Assembly (NCBI GenBank): GCA_963769045.1
Contig: CAVYKK010000019.1
Coordinates: 228,879-292,878 of the forward strand
Length of the DNA: 64,000 nucleotides
Direction: 5' to 3'
Origin: Methanocella_A sp963769045
Lineage (GTDB): Archaea > Halobacteriota > Methanocellia > Methanocellales > Methanocellaceae
Positions 42,331-50,795 of the stretch are shown one piece after another; the first letter of the stretch is position 1, and every line of letters begins with the position of its first letter. The translations under genes and the position numbers were made by a program. A model generated the notes under the pieces. It was not told the DNA's origin. It made no database searches and saw only the letters and a list, made by a program, of their open reading frames with translations.

Positions 42331-42717
42331 CTATCCCAGCTTCTTCATCAGCTCTTCGGGCGTGTAGACTTCCTTCAGCCAGGTGAAATGCTTTTTATTA
42401 TAGGTGATGAGAGGCATGTCCCGGGAAGCGGCAAACGCCCCGATGGCACAGTCGATGGCATTCCCGGGGAGGTCGTGTTTCAGCAACACCTTCGTGGCCG
42501 CCGCGCGCGCGAGCTCGACGTCAAATGGTACGACATCGATGCCATAGCCGTCGATAACACCGTCGAGAATTCTGGTGTGACCGTGTTTTTTCATATGGTG
42601 ATAAGAAAGCTCCATGTAACCGACCGATGGCAAAAAGGCGTATATGCCGTTGCCATAAACCCAGTTAAGAAACGTCTTGCCGGCCGACATAGCGTTAGAA
42701 TCAAGACAGATCCCCAT
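42331..42717 (-). CDS. vapC: PIN-domain toxin, VapC type
   Basis: 128 residues. PIN acidic residues are visible: LDSNAM near residue 6, VGYMELS near 36, NAIDCAIGAFA near 88 and ITYNKKHF near 104. VapC toxins are Mg-dependent endoribonucleases, often acting on tRNA or rRNA. It overlaps the antitoxin gene by 17 bp, in antitoxin-toxin order. Confidence 0.85.
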   Translation of the reverse strand: MGICLDSNAMSAGKTFLNWVYGNGIYAFLPSVGYMELSYHHMKKHGHTRILDGVIDGYGIDVVPFDVELARAAATKVLLKHDLPGNAIDCAIGAFAASRDMPLITYNKKHFTWLKEVYTPEELMKKLG

Positions 42718-42952
42718 CTACGTCGACCTCCCGGAACCTGAAGCCTTTTCGGAATTCCTTTTCGGTCTTATCAAAATCTTTCATCGTCTCGGCCATCTCG
42801 TCGGCCAGGTCATCGAGCTTCCGCAGCACGAACTGGCCGTCGGATTCCATGAACACGACCCTGTCCCCGGCTTTTAGCCCCATTTTCTCACGCACCTTGC
42901 CTGGCAGTGTGATCTGATATTTGCTGGATATGGTCACCAAAGCGATCACCAT
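42701..42952 (-). CDS. vapB: AbrB/MazE-type antitoxin, VapB type
   Basis: 83 residues from ATG 42952. N-terminal swapped-hairpin DNA-binding domain: VTISSKYQITLPGKVREKMG followed by LKAGDRVVFMES. The acidic C-terminus (DLADEMAETMKDFDKTEKE) would wrap the toxin. The frame is open further upstream, but that part reads into the divergent pus10 gene and is not coding. It probably autoregulates with the toxin. Confidence 0.85.
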   Translation of the reverse strand: MVIALVTISSKYQITLPGKVREKMGLKAGDRVVFMESDGQFVLRKLDDLADEMAETMKDFDKTEKEFRKGFRFREVDVDGDLS

Positions 42953-43046
42953 TTTGTAAAGCAGTTTATGAAACGTAAAGATAATAAAATATGCTGAAAA
43001 GAAGAAAAGTTTAAAGCATGGAGACGCATCTGGAAGGACGAAGCTT

Positions 43047-44399
43047 ATGACCATTCTCGATACCGCCCGGCGCATCCTGAAGGAAGGCCCCATCTGCGAC
43101 CCGTGCATGGGCCGGCAGTTCGCGAAGCTCTCGACCGGGCTGACCAACGCCCAGCGGGGCAGCGCGATCAAGCTGGCGCTGTCCATGCAGGCTGCGGCCG
43201 ACGACGACAAGGAGACCCAGAAAGCGCTGGCGCCGACGCTTCCGCAGGCCCGTAAGCTGGTCGGGGGCGAGGAAGAGGAGTGCTGGCTCTGCCGGGGCCT
43301 GTTCCAGAAGCCCGAAAAGCTGCAGGAGTATGCCAATAAGTGCGTGGCGGCCGTCCAGGGCTACGAGTACGACACAATCCTGGTGGGCACGAAGGTGCCG
43401 CCGCTGATGTCCGAGAAAGAAGAAGTGCTCCAGTCCGAATGCGGCATCACCCATGCCGAGCCCCTGAAGTCCGAGCTGAACCGGGAGGTCGGCAAGCTGG
43501 TCTCGCTGATGACCGGCAAGGACGTCGACTTCGGGCGGCCCGACGTGCTCTTCACCATCGACCTCGCGGAAGAGAAGGTGGACATGAAGGCCAATTCCCT
43601 GTTCATCTACGGCCGGTACAACAAGTACGTCCGGGACATCCCCCAGACGCGCTGGCCGTGCAGGGAGTGTAAAGGCAAGGGATGCGAACGGTGCAACAAC
43701 ACGGGCAAGATGTACCCGGTATCCGTGGAAGAGCTGATCAACCGCGAGGCTATCGAAGCGTTTAGCGCAAGCGATGGCGTGCTGCACGGCGCGGGAAGGG
43801 AAGACATCGACGCGTTCATGCTCGGCGACGGCCGGCCGTTCGTCCTTGAGATGATCGGTCCGCATGTACGGCACGTCGACCTGCAGGCGCTGGAGACGCG
43901 CATTAACGCTTACGCTATGCCTAAAGTTAAAGTCGGTTGTCTAGTCTATGTGGAAAAGAGCGCCGTCGAAGAAGTCAAGAGCATGAAGGTCAACAAGGTC
44001 TACAGGCTTAAAGTTATATACAATGAGGATATTTCAATAGAAACACTTAAATCTTCGTTAGCTGCTCTAACTGACGCTGAGATACTTCAGCGTACGCCTG
44101 AAAGGGTGGCTCACCGACGCGCGGACCTGGAACGCAAAAGGCGCGTGTTCGGAACTGAGCTGGAACAGGTGAATGAGGAAAATAAGTACTTCGTCATGAC
44201 CGTCCGCTGCGAAGGCGGATTATACGTGAAAGAGCTCGTTTCCGGGGACAACGGCAGGACAAAACCGTCGCTGACCGACCTCGTCAAACAGCCGCTCAAG
44301 GTCCAGGAACTGGACGTCATCAAGGTCGAAGGAGGAATATCATGGCAAGATCACACGGTGAAAGGAAGAAAACACGGCACAAGTTCAACAAGGACCTGA
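43047..44399 (+). CDS. pus10: tRNA pseudouridine synthase Pus10
   Basis: 450 residues. An N-terminal THUMP-type and zinc region includes GPICDPCMGRQFAKLS and ECWLCRGLF, giving the four Cys of the Pus10 zinc site. The catalytic domain has GRYNKYVRDIPQTRWPCREC and a second zinc-like CRECKGKGCERCNNTG. The RLKVIYNEDIS segment and YVKELVSGDNGRTKPSL follow. It makes pseudouridine 54 and 55 in tRNA. Its last 58 bases overlap the rpl21e gene. Confidence 0.93.
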   Translation: MTILDTARRILKEGPICDPCMGRQFAKLSTGLTNAQRGSAIKLALSMQAAADDDKETQKALAPTLPQARKLVGGEEEECWLCRGLFQKPEKLQEYANKCVAAVQGYEYDTILVGTKVPPLMSEKEEVLQSECGITHAEPLKSELNREVGKLVSLMTGKDVDFGRPDVLFTIDLAEEKVDMKANSLFIYGRYNKYVRDIPQTRWPCRECKGKGCERCNNTGKMYPVSVEELINREAIEAFSASDGVLHGAGREDIDAFMLGDGRPFVLEMIGPHVRHVDLQALETRINAYAMPKVKVGCLVYVEKSAVEEVKSMKVNKVYRLKVIYNEDISIETLKSSLAALTDAEILQRTPERVAHRRADLERKRRVFGTELEQVNEENKYFVMTVRCEGGLYVKELVSGDNGRTKPSLTDLVKQPLKVQELDVIKVEGGISWQDHTVKGRKHGTSSTRT

Positions 44400-44638
44400 G
44401 GGCGAGGGGTTTCTCGCCGGTAAGCAAGGCTGTCCAGGAGTTCGATGTAGGGTCCAAAGTACACATCGACATCGACCCGAGCGTCCACAAGGGCATGCCC
44501 TATCGCAGGTTCCAGGGCCTGACGGCCACAGTAGTCGGCCAGCAGGGTCGCGCGTACCTCATCGGTATCAAGGACGGCGGCATGGCCAAGACACTCATCG
44601 TGCGGCCTCAGCACCTGAAGCCGCAGAAGAACGAGTGA
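44342..44638 (+). CDS. rpl21e: Ribosomal protein L21e
   Basis: 98 residues, basic, beginning ARSHGERKKTRHKFNKDLR and containing IDIDPSVHKGMPYRRFQG, typical of the archaeal and eukaryotic L21e. Ribosome-binding GGAGG is found just upstream in the pus10 codons. It begins the order rpl21e-rpoF-DUF655-ksgA seen in many archaea. Confidence 0.97.
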   Translation: MARSHGERKKTRHKFNKDLRARGFSPVSKAVQEFDVGSKVHIDIDPSVHKGMPYRRFQGLTATVVGQQGRAYLIGIKDGGMAKTLIVRPQHLKPQKNE

Positions 44639-44652
44639 GTAAGGGATAGAAA

Positions 44653-45003
44653 ATGATTATCAAGAAGGTAATAAGCGAAGAACTGTTGACCCTCCCGGAG
44701 GTCAATGAAGCGCTCAATACGATCAAGGATGAGCGTGAGAAGGCGGGCGAAGAGCTCCGCTACGAGCAGCGGAGAGCAGTGGAGCACGCCAATACGTTCT
44801 CCAAGATCAGCGGCAAGTCGTCCAGGGACATGGTCAACGAGCTTCTTACCCTTGAGAAAATGAAGCTCGACATCGCCGTAAGGATTGCAAGTCTCTGTCC
44901 TCGTTCGAAGGACGAGCTGCGATCCATTTATGCCAAAGAGCGGTTCACCCTGACCGACGCCGAGCTTAAGACTATCTTAGATATAGTGGCAAAGTACACC
45001 TGA
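44653..45003 (+). CDS. rpoF: RNA polymerase subunit Rpo4 (RpoF)
   Basis: 116 residues. The N-terminal strand IIKKVISEELLTLPEVNEAL contacts Rpo7. The rest is the HRDC-like helical domain with YEQRRAVEHANTFSKISGKS and LCPRSKDELRSIYAKERFTL. With Rpo7 it forms the polymerase stalk. It follows rpl21e by 14 nt. Confidence 0.95.
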   Translation: MIIKKVISEELLTLPEVNEALNTIKDEREKAGEELRYEQRRAVEHANTFSKISGKSSRDMVNELLTLEKMKLDIAVRIASLCPRSKDELRSIYAKERFTLTDAELKTILDIVAKYT

Positions 45004-45084
45004 CTTTGCCAAAGGCAAAATATATCTAAGCAATACTTTATTTTATATCAGGTAAATAAGTATCAATGATAGGGTGAACTATCG

Positions 45085-45667
45085 ATGACGACAACCCATG
45101 CGCCCCACACCACTGACATAAAAGAGCAATACGCGTACATACTCGACTACATGCCGAACGGCTATTCAGGGGACACGAGGCCGATACACCTGCGTAAGCC
45201 CGTAGCCCAGGGGCTCGGCGCCGACTTCTTCATACTGCTGGAGTTGAGCATCAAGGAAGGAGAGCGCGTGGAGATCGAGAGTAAAGTCTTCGTGGGCAAG
45301 GGCGAGCGCGACATCGTCAAGCACGTGGAGCGCCGGCTACAGGTATGAAGAGCTCACCCACACGGCCGAGATCGAGCTGCCGCCCGTCATCGAGAGCATC
45401 GTGAAGGAGAATGAGGCGAAGTACGTCGAGTTCTACAACAACGCGCAGCCTATCACCACGCGGCTCCACATGTTAGAGCTGCTGCCGGGCATCGGCAAGA
45501 AGATGATGTGGGCCATCATCGACGAGCGGAAGAAGGGCAAGTTCAAGAGCTTCCACGACATCGAGGAGCGCGTCAAGGGCCTGCACCACCCGGAAAAGCT
45601 CATCGCCAAGCGCATCGAGGAAGAGATCAAGGACGAGTCCATCAAGTACAGGTTGTTCGCTAAATAA
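45085..45667 (+). CDS. DUF655 protein, frameshifted
   Basis: The first part (MTTTHAPHTTDIKEQYAYIL through DIVKHVERRL) is in one frame. The second part (RYEELTHTAEIELPPVIESI to the C-terminal YRLFAK) is in another; the switch is near 45335-45345 and one extra base explains it. Together about 193 residues, the family's full length, ending in a helix-hairpin-helix-like LLPGIGKKMMWAIIDERKKG that suggests nucleic-acid binding. Neighbours are intact and the gene is conserved in this order, so a sequence error is more likely than decay. Confidence 0.85.
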
Positions 45668-46473
45668 TGGATCTCTCTCCCGATAAGAGAAAAGACCAGC
45701 ATTTTTTAGTCGACCGCGGCGTGCTGGAGCGCATTGTCGCGGCGGCCGATATCAATAAGGACGAGGCAGTCCTGGAGATCGGCGCAGGGCCCGGCAACCT
45801 GACGCGGCTGCTGTCGGAGAAGGCCAAGCACGTCTACGCCGTCGAGCTCGACACGCGATTTGTCGAAAAGCTGGAGGCCGACTTCCGGGGCTCGAACGTG
45901 ACCGTGCTGAAAGGCAACGCCCTGAAGATAGATTTTCCCCCTTTCGACAAGGCCGTGGCCAACCTGCCGTACTCCATATCGTCGGATGTCACCTTCAAAC
46001 TCCTGAAAACCCCTTTTAAGTCCGCCATTCTGATGTACCAGCGTGAGTTCGCGTTGCGCATGGTCGCGACAGCGGGAAGCGAGGACTATTCCAGGCTTTC
46101 CGTGACCGTCCAGCACTATGCCGACGTACAGATACTCTTTAACGTGTCGCGCCGGTCGTTCGTGCCGCAGCCCGAAGTGGAGTCAGCCGTCGTGAAGCTG
46201 ACCCCGCGGCCGCCGGAATATACGGTCAGGGACGAGGGACTGTTCATGCGTCTCGTCACCGCGGCGTTCGCGGGCCGCCGCAAGCGACTACGCAATGCCA
46301 TCATCAAAAACGCCCACATGATGGGCATCCGTGACCCGAAAGAGATCGTGGCTACGCTGCCGCAGGACCTGCTGGACAGGCGGGCGGAACAGGTCTCTCC
46401 AGAAGAGTTTGCGCTGTTAGCCGATAAGATCGCTGAGGCTATGAGTCATGATGATCAGGGTTTACAGGGATAA
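45667..46473 (+). CDS. ksgA: 16S rRNA dimethyladenosine transferase KsgA/RsmA
   Basis: 268 residues. SAM-binding EIGAGPGNLTRLLSE, acidic VYAVELDTRFV and the catalytic NLPYSISSDVTFKLL are all present, followed by the small helical C-terminal domain. It dimethylates two adjacent adenines in the 3' hairpin of 16S rRNA late in 30S assembly. Its ATG overlaps the stop of the DUF655 gene by 1 nt. Confidence 0.97.
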   Translation: MDLSPDKRKDQHFLVDRGVLERIVAAADINKDEAVLEIGAGPGNLTRLLSEKAKHVYAVELDTRFVEKLEADFRGSNVTVLKGNALKIDFPPFDKAVANLPYSISSDVTFKLLKTPFKSAILMYQREFALRMVATAGSEDYSRLSVTVQHYADVQILFNVSRRSFVPQPEVESAVVKLTPRPPEYTVRDEGLFMRLVTAAFAGRRKRLRNAIIKNAHMMGIRDPKEIVATLPQDLLDRRAEQVSPEEFALLADKIAEAMSHDDQGLQG

Positions 46474-47029
46474 AGAGTTCGAGCTGCTCGAAGGCGTCTA
46501 CGACCCTTCGGAGGACTCTTACATGCTGGTCGAGGCGGCGCTGGCCGAGGTGAAGGCTGGCGAGCGCGTGCTGGAAGTCGGCACCGGCTCCGGCATCGTG
46601 TCGCTGTTCCTGAAGGATCATGCGGATGTTATCGCCACCGACATCAGCCCGCTTGCCTGCGAGAACGCCCGGAGGAACGGCATTGACGTCGTCAGGGCCG
46701 ACCTGTATCATGGCATCTGCGGACAGTTCGACCTGGTCATCTTCAACCCGCCCTACCTGCCCACGGCTGACGAGGACCGGCTGGGCTCCTGGCTGGACCA
46801 CGCTTTCGACGGCGGGCCGACCGGCCGGAAGGTCATCGGCCGGTTCCTGGAGAATATCGGCTCGATACTGCCGCCCTGCGGCCGGGTGCTTACCGTGTTC
46901 TCGTCGCTCACGGGCATTGACGAGGTTGAAGAGATGTATCGTAGCCACGGCTTTTCCGTCGAGACGGTCAGTACCGAGAAGGTGCCTTTTGAGAAGCTGG
47001 TCGTGCTGAAGTGCACCCGGCGCCCCTGA
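46448..47029 (+). CDS. HemK/PrmC-like (Mtq2-type) glutamine methyltransferase
   Basis: 193 residues. Begins MMIRVYRDKEFELLEGVYDP, then SEDSYML, motif I LEVGTGSGIVSLFL, acidic IATDISPLACENA and the catalytic FNPPYLPT. Short archaeal members of this family methylate the Gln of the GGQ motif in release factor aRF1, usually with Trm112. It overlaps ksgA by 26 bp, completing the conserved gene cluster. Confidence 0.9.
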   Translation: MMIRVYRDKEFELLEGVYDPSEDSYMLVEAALAEVKAGERVLEVGTGSGIVSLFLKDHADVIATDISPLACENARRNGIDVVRADLYHGICGQFDLVIFNPPYLPTADEDRLGSWLDHAFDGGPTGRKVIGRFLENIGSILPPCGRVLTVFSSLTGIDEVEEMYRSHGFSVETVSTEKVPFEKLVVLKCTRRP

Positions 47030-47427
47030 ACAAGCTTAATAATGGGCGATTTCTAAAAAGAAAATCGATTTTTGTTATAGCCGCGCCAGTTCAGGCGGTC
47101 ATGGGCCCACCTCCAGCAGATCCGGCACCGCCGGCACCCCCCGCGCCTGCCCCGGTTGTGGTGCCAGATCCGACACCGACACCGGAACCAACCGCAACGC
47201 CAACGCCAACACCGACACCGACGCCCGAGCCGACCGCCGAGCCGACCATGATGCCGATCCTGGTGGTGGCGAACACGACGGCCACGCCCACAATGGAGCC
47301 GATCGTCAAGACCAGCCCGGGATCGATTGACTGGTGGCTATGGCTGCTGCTCCTCCTTATCATAATAGCAGTTCTGGTTATAGCATATTATTACTACTCC
47401 AGAAATAAGAAAAAGCAAAAGCGTTGA
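47011..47427 (+). CDS. Pro/Thr-rich single-span surface protein
   Basis: Up to 138 residues; ATG 47101 is an alternative start giving 109. The middle is low-complexity, with PAPPAPPAPAP followed by TPTPEPTATPTPTPTPTPEP, as in extended, glycosylated stalks. A helix (WWLWLLLLLIIIAVLVIAYYY) and a basic RNKKKQKR end anchor it in the membrane. The first part may hold a poor signal peptide (KRKSIFVIAAPVQAV). It overlaps the end of the methyltransferase gene. Confidence 0.55.
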   Translation: MHPAPLNKLNNGRFLKRKSIFVIAAPVQAVMGPPPADPAPPAPPAPAPVVVPDPTPTPEPTATPTPTPTPTPEPTAEPTMMPILVVANTTATPTMEPIVKTSPGSIDWWLWLLLLLIIIAVLVIAYYYYSRNKKKQKR

Positions 47428-47436
47428 AACATCTGT

Positions 47437-47470
47437 CGGATAGCAGTCAGGCTATCCGCTTTTCGTTTTT
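47437..47470 (+). terminator. Terminator hairpin
   Basis: CGGATAGC (47437-47444) and GCTATCCG (47451-47458) are perfect 8-bp arms, followed by CTTTTCGTTTTTT. It ends the cluster pus10 to the Pro/Thr-rich gene. Confidence 0.7.
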
Positions 47471-47584
47471 TATATCATGAGTCTTTTATCTCGCATGCCA
47501 ATCGTTTCCGGCCATCATTTAAATGTCTGCGGAACAAATACATAGAAACGTAATGTAATTGACTTATCAGGCGGGGCCAGGTTC

Positions 47585-49027
47585 ATGCAGGGCTATGTCA
47601 CGGTCGAAGAGATGAAGGCGCTGGAGGCGAACGCCGACTATTTCGGGGTGAGCTTCGGCGATCTCATGGAGAACGCCGGCAAGGCGGTCGCGGATGCGAT
47701 CACGGCCAGGTATCCGCCCTGCCGGGTGCTCGTCGTCTGCGGCAAGGGCAACAACGGCGGCGACGGTTTCGTTGTCGCCAGGCTGCTGGCGCTGAGGGGC
47801 TACACGGTCTCGGTGATGCTGCTCGGCCGCTCGGCAGACGTCAAAAAAGGCCCGGCCAGCGAGAGCCTGTACAAGCTGCGCTTTACGCATATCGACGCTA
47901 TGGAGATCGAGGACGCGGTCATGATACCGGCGGATATCTTCATGTCCTGCGACCTGATCGTGGACGCCATACTGGGCACTGGCAGCAGAGGGCCTCCACG
48001 GGGCCTGGAGCGGAAGGCCATCGACCTGATCAACGGGAGCAAGGCAGCGAAGGTATCGGTCGACGTGCCGAGCGGCCTGGACTGCTACACGGGCGTTTGC
48101 AGCGGTTGTGTGCTGCCCGACCTGGTGGTCACCTTCCACGCCCCGAAAAAAGGGCTGGAGATGTACAACTATATCGTCGCCGACATCGGCATCCCGGAGA
48201 AAGCGTCACTGTACGCGGGCCCCGGCGACCTCATGAACATCAGGACGCGGGGCGACTGCTCCCACAAGGGCGAATGCGGCCGGGTGCTTGTCATCGGGGG
48301 AGGCCCGTTCACGGGCGCGCCTGCCCTTGTGGCCATGGCGGCACTCCGCGCGGGCGCAGGATGGGTCACGGTGGCCGCGCCGCAGCGGGCGGCTGATATT
48401 GTCGCGTCCTTTTCCCCGGACCTCATTACAGTGCCGTTAATCGATAAGCATAAGATCATCATGGCGGATGTGGACAGAGTGTCGCCACTGATAAAAAAGC
48501 ACGACGTGGTGGTCATCGGCAACGGCGCGGGAAAAGACTCGGAGACGCTGGCCGCTATTTCTGAGATCATCAAGCTGTGCCGGAATGTAGTTATCGACGC
48601 TGACGCATTGCAGCCGGAAATGCCCCTGCGCGGTATCATCACTCCGCACCCCGGCGAGTTCCATCGTATCAGCGGTATAGATATTGCCGGTACTGACCAG
48701 AGGAAAGCCGTCATGAAATTTTCCGCAGAAAAGGGCCTGGTCACTCTGCTGAAGAGCAAGCCAAACGTCATCTCTGACGGCGAGCGCGTCCGGCTCAACG
48801 GCACAGGTAACCCCGGCATGGCGGTCAGTGGTACCGGCGACGTGCTGGCCGGCATCACGGGCGCCTTCTACTGCAGGAACGGTGCGTTCGAGGCGGCATC
48901 CTCCGCGGCTTTCGTCGGCGGCGCCGCAGGCGACATGGCATACGATGATAAGGGCTTCTGGCTGACTGCGACCGATCTGATCGGGCAGATACCGTACGCC
49001 ATGAAAAAGTACAGGTCACAGAGGTAA
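47585..49027 (+). CDS. nnr: Bifunctional NAD(P)H-hydrate epimerase/dehydratase (Nnr)
   Basis: 480 residues. The N-terminal epimerase domain (about 1-215) has CGKGNNGGDGFVVARLL and the SVDVPSGLDCYTG loop. The C-terminal ADP-dependent dehydratase domain (about 225-480) has RVLVIGGGPFTGAPALVAMA, TPHPGEFHRI and the ribokinase-like GTGDVLAGITGAF. It repairs NADHX and NADPHX formed by heat or side reactions. The last residues (KKYRSQR) and the stop come from the edge of repeat element A3. Confidence 0.95.
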   Translation: MQGYVTVEEMKALEANADYFGVSFGDLMENAGKAVADAITARYPPCRVLVVCGKGNNGGDGFVVARLLALRGYTVSVMLLGRSADVKKGPASESLYKLRFTHIDAMEIEDAVMIPADIFMSCDLIVDAILGTGSRGPPRGLERKAIDLINGSKAAKVSVDVPSGLDCYTGVCSGCVLPDLVVTFHAPKKGLEMYNYIVADIGIPEKASLYAGPGDLMNIRTRGDCSHKGECGRVLVIGGGPFTGAPALVAMAALRAGAGWVTVAAPQRAADIVASFSPDLITVPLIDKHKIIMADVDRVSPLIKKHDVVVIGNGAGKDSETLAAISEIIKLCRNVVIDADALQPEMPLRGIITPHPGEFHRISGIDIAGTDQRKAVMKFSAEKGLVTLLKSKPNVISDGERVRLNGTGNPGMAVSGTGDVLAGITGAFYCRNGAFEAASSAAFVGGAAGDMAYDDKGFWLTATDLIGQIPYAMKKYRSQR

Positions 49028-49206
49028 CAAGAGGTCGCAGAGCTCAGCACAGAGGTCACGGAAGTCACAGAGGACGACACAGAGGGCTTTTAAGAAAAAA
49101 GCTACCGGAAGCCCTGTTATTAAACAGACCTCGGTGCATACCTCTGTGACCTCTGTGTCCTCTGTGGTGAAACTCTGTGACCTCTCGGAACCTCTGCGAC
49201 CTCCAG
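49013..49206. repeat. Palindromic repeat element A3
   Basis: Tandem GGTCACAGAGG-type units on the left and inverse CCTCTGTGACCTCTG units on the right, with centre TTTTAAGAAAAAAGC. Same family as A1 and A2. It overlaps the last codons of nnr. Confidence 0.8.
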
Positions 49207-49279
49207 AAAGGACGTTAAAAGATGATAAAGCTCAATTCACTATAATGTATATATGCTAACGAGATCAGGAATAACGGCG

Positions 49280-49774
49280 ATGCTAATGTCACAGTCGAGG
49301 GATTTTACACATGTGGACGGGGACCGGGTCAAGATGGTCGACGTAGGCGGGAAGACGGAGATGCTGCGTACGGCGAAGGCGCGCGGGACCATCTGGCTGA
49401 CGCCGGCGACCATGGAGCTGATCAGGACGGGAAGCGTGAAGAAAGGGAACGTCCTGGCTACCGCGAGGGTTGCCGGGATAACGGCGGTGAAGCGGACCTG
49501 GGACATGATACCCCTCTGCCACCAGATACCGGTCACCGGCGTGGAGATCGACTTCGAGGTCGGCGAGGACCATATCGTCGCCACGTCTGTCGTGCGGTCC
49601 GCAGGAAAGACCGGCGTGGAGATGGAGGCGCTCTGCGGGGTCAGCCTCGCGTTGCTGACCATCTGGGACATGGTCAAGGCCGTGGAAAAGGACGAGACCG
49701 GCAACTACCCGTCGACCAGGATATCGGACATTGTCGTGGTGAGCAAGAAAAAGGAGAGCCTGGACAGCGTATGA
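49280..49774 (+). CDS. moaC: Cyclic pyranopterin monophosphate synthase MoaC, intact copy
   Basis: About 164 residues from ATG 49280, with AGGA 8 nt upstream; an upstream ATG at 49253 is possible. Family motifs: FTHVDGDRVKMVDVGGKTE, then KKGNVLATARVAGITAVKRT, MIPLCHQIPVTG and GVEMEALCGVSLALLTIWDM. With MoaA it makes the first molybdopterin intermediate. No other moa gene is near. It is translationally coupled to the next gene (ATGA overlap). Confidence 0.95.
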   Translation: MLMSQSRDFTHVDGDRVKMVDVGGKTEMLRTAKARGTIWLTPATMELIRTGSVKKGNVLATARVAGITAVKRTWDMIPLCHQIPVTGVEIDFEVGEDHIVATSVVRSAGKTGVEMEALCGVSLALLTIWDMVKAVEKDETGNYPSTRISDIVVVSKKKESLDSV

Positions 49775-50559
49775 TCAGGGAAGAGTCTGGCGAAGAGACC
49801 GTCGAGGAAATCGTCGTCGAAGGGAAGATGCTGAACATCCGGATCATCCTCGTCGAGCCTGCATCAGAGGGCAACGTGGGCTCTATCTGCCGGGCGATGA
49901 AGAACTTCGGCTTTAACGACCTCTGGCTGGTGCGGCCCTGCAAGCTGGGCGACTTCGCGAAGGCAATGGCCTCACATGCGCAGGACATACTCGAAGAGGT
50001 CATCACGGTGAGCTCGCTGGACGACGCGCTGCAGGGAGTCGACCTCGTGATAGGCACCACCGGCAAACCCGGGGAGTATAACAGGAACCACCTGCGGGTG
50101 CCCTACTTCGTGCCGTCCGAGCTGCGGACGATGCTGGAGGATAAGTCCGGGAGGGTAGCCATCGTTTTCGGGCGAGAAGACCACGGGCTGTCCGCGGAAG
50201 AGCTGGGACGCTGCGACATCGTCGTGAGCATCCCGACCTCAGATGAATACCCGGTCATGAACATCTCGCACGCCGCAGCCATCGTGCTATATGAGCTGGC
50301 GGGCATGGAAGGCGGCGATTTCCCCCTGGCCAGCGGCGAGCTGCTGGACCTGCTGTATCGTAACTTCGAGAGCGTGCTACAGGAAGTCAACCACCCGGAG
50401 CACAAGCGTGACAAGACACTCCTGATGCTCCGCCGCATCATAGGCCGGGCCATGATCAACCAGCGGGAATATTATACACTGATGGGCGTCCTCCGGGACA
50501 TCGAGCTGGCCCTGGCACGGATGGAAGAGACGGACACCTCCTGGGTCGAGAATAACTGA
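49771..50559 (+). CDS. SpoU/TrmH-family RNA methyltransferase, TrmJ-like, intact copy
   Basis: 262 residues. The SPOUT signatures are NIRIILVEPASEGNVGSICR, NFGFNDLWLVRPC, IVFGREDHGLS and ISHAAAIVLYEL. Archaeal TrmJ makes 2'-O-methylcytidine 32 in tRNA; I infer this from the family and have not excluded other targets. A C-terminal helical part includes KTLLMLRRIIGRAMINQREY. The end is followed by repeat element B2. Confidence 0.88.
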   Translation: MIREESGEETVEEIVVEGKMLNIRIILVEPASEGNVGSICRAMKNFGFNDLWLVRPCKLGDFAKAMASHAQDILEEVITVSSLDDALQGVDLVIGTTGKPGEYNRNHLRVPYFVPSELRTMLEDKSGRVAIVFGREDHGLSAEELGRCDIVVSIPTSDEYPVMNISHAAAIVLYELAGMEGGDFPLASGELLDLLYRNFESVLQEVNHPEHKRDKTLLMLRRIIGRAMINQREYYTLMGVLRDIELALARMEETDTSWVENN

Positions 50560-50590
50560 TGCCCGTATTCCTTTTGTGTTGCGTACGCTC

Positions 50591-50725
50591 ATGACCCTTT
50601 CAACACGAAGGCCACGAAGGCCACAATGTACACGACGTTTTAACAGGGAAGATGCACTCATAACTATTTTTATAAGTACGTAGTGGCCTTTGTGGCCATT
50701 GTGACCTTCGTGTTGAAAGGGTCAT
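50591..50725. repeat. Palindromic repeat element B2
   Basis: Terminal inverted repeat ATGACCCTTTCAACACGAAG at the left end (50591) with its exact inverse at the right end (to 50725). Inside are GGCCACGAAGGCCACAATG units and their inverse. It sits between the TrmJ-like and phosphoesterase genes of the first duplicated unit. Confidence 0.85.
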
Positions 50726-50795
50726 GTGCCCAGGTAAGGAAATACTCGAATTTTAACATCGTTAGTTTTTTCTCAATGGAGAGAGATTAACAATT

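Noticed and set aside
42953..43336. Upstream extension of the VapB frame
   Set aside because: It is antisense to the start of pus10, and the AbrB-type domain begins at ATG 42952.
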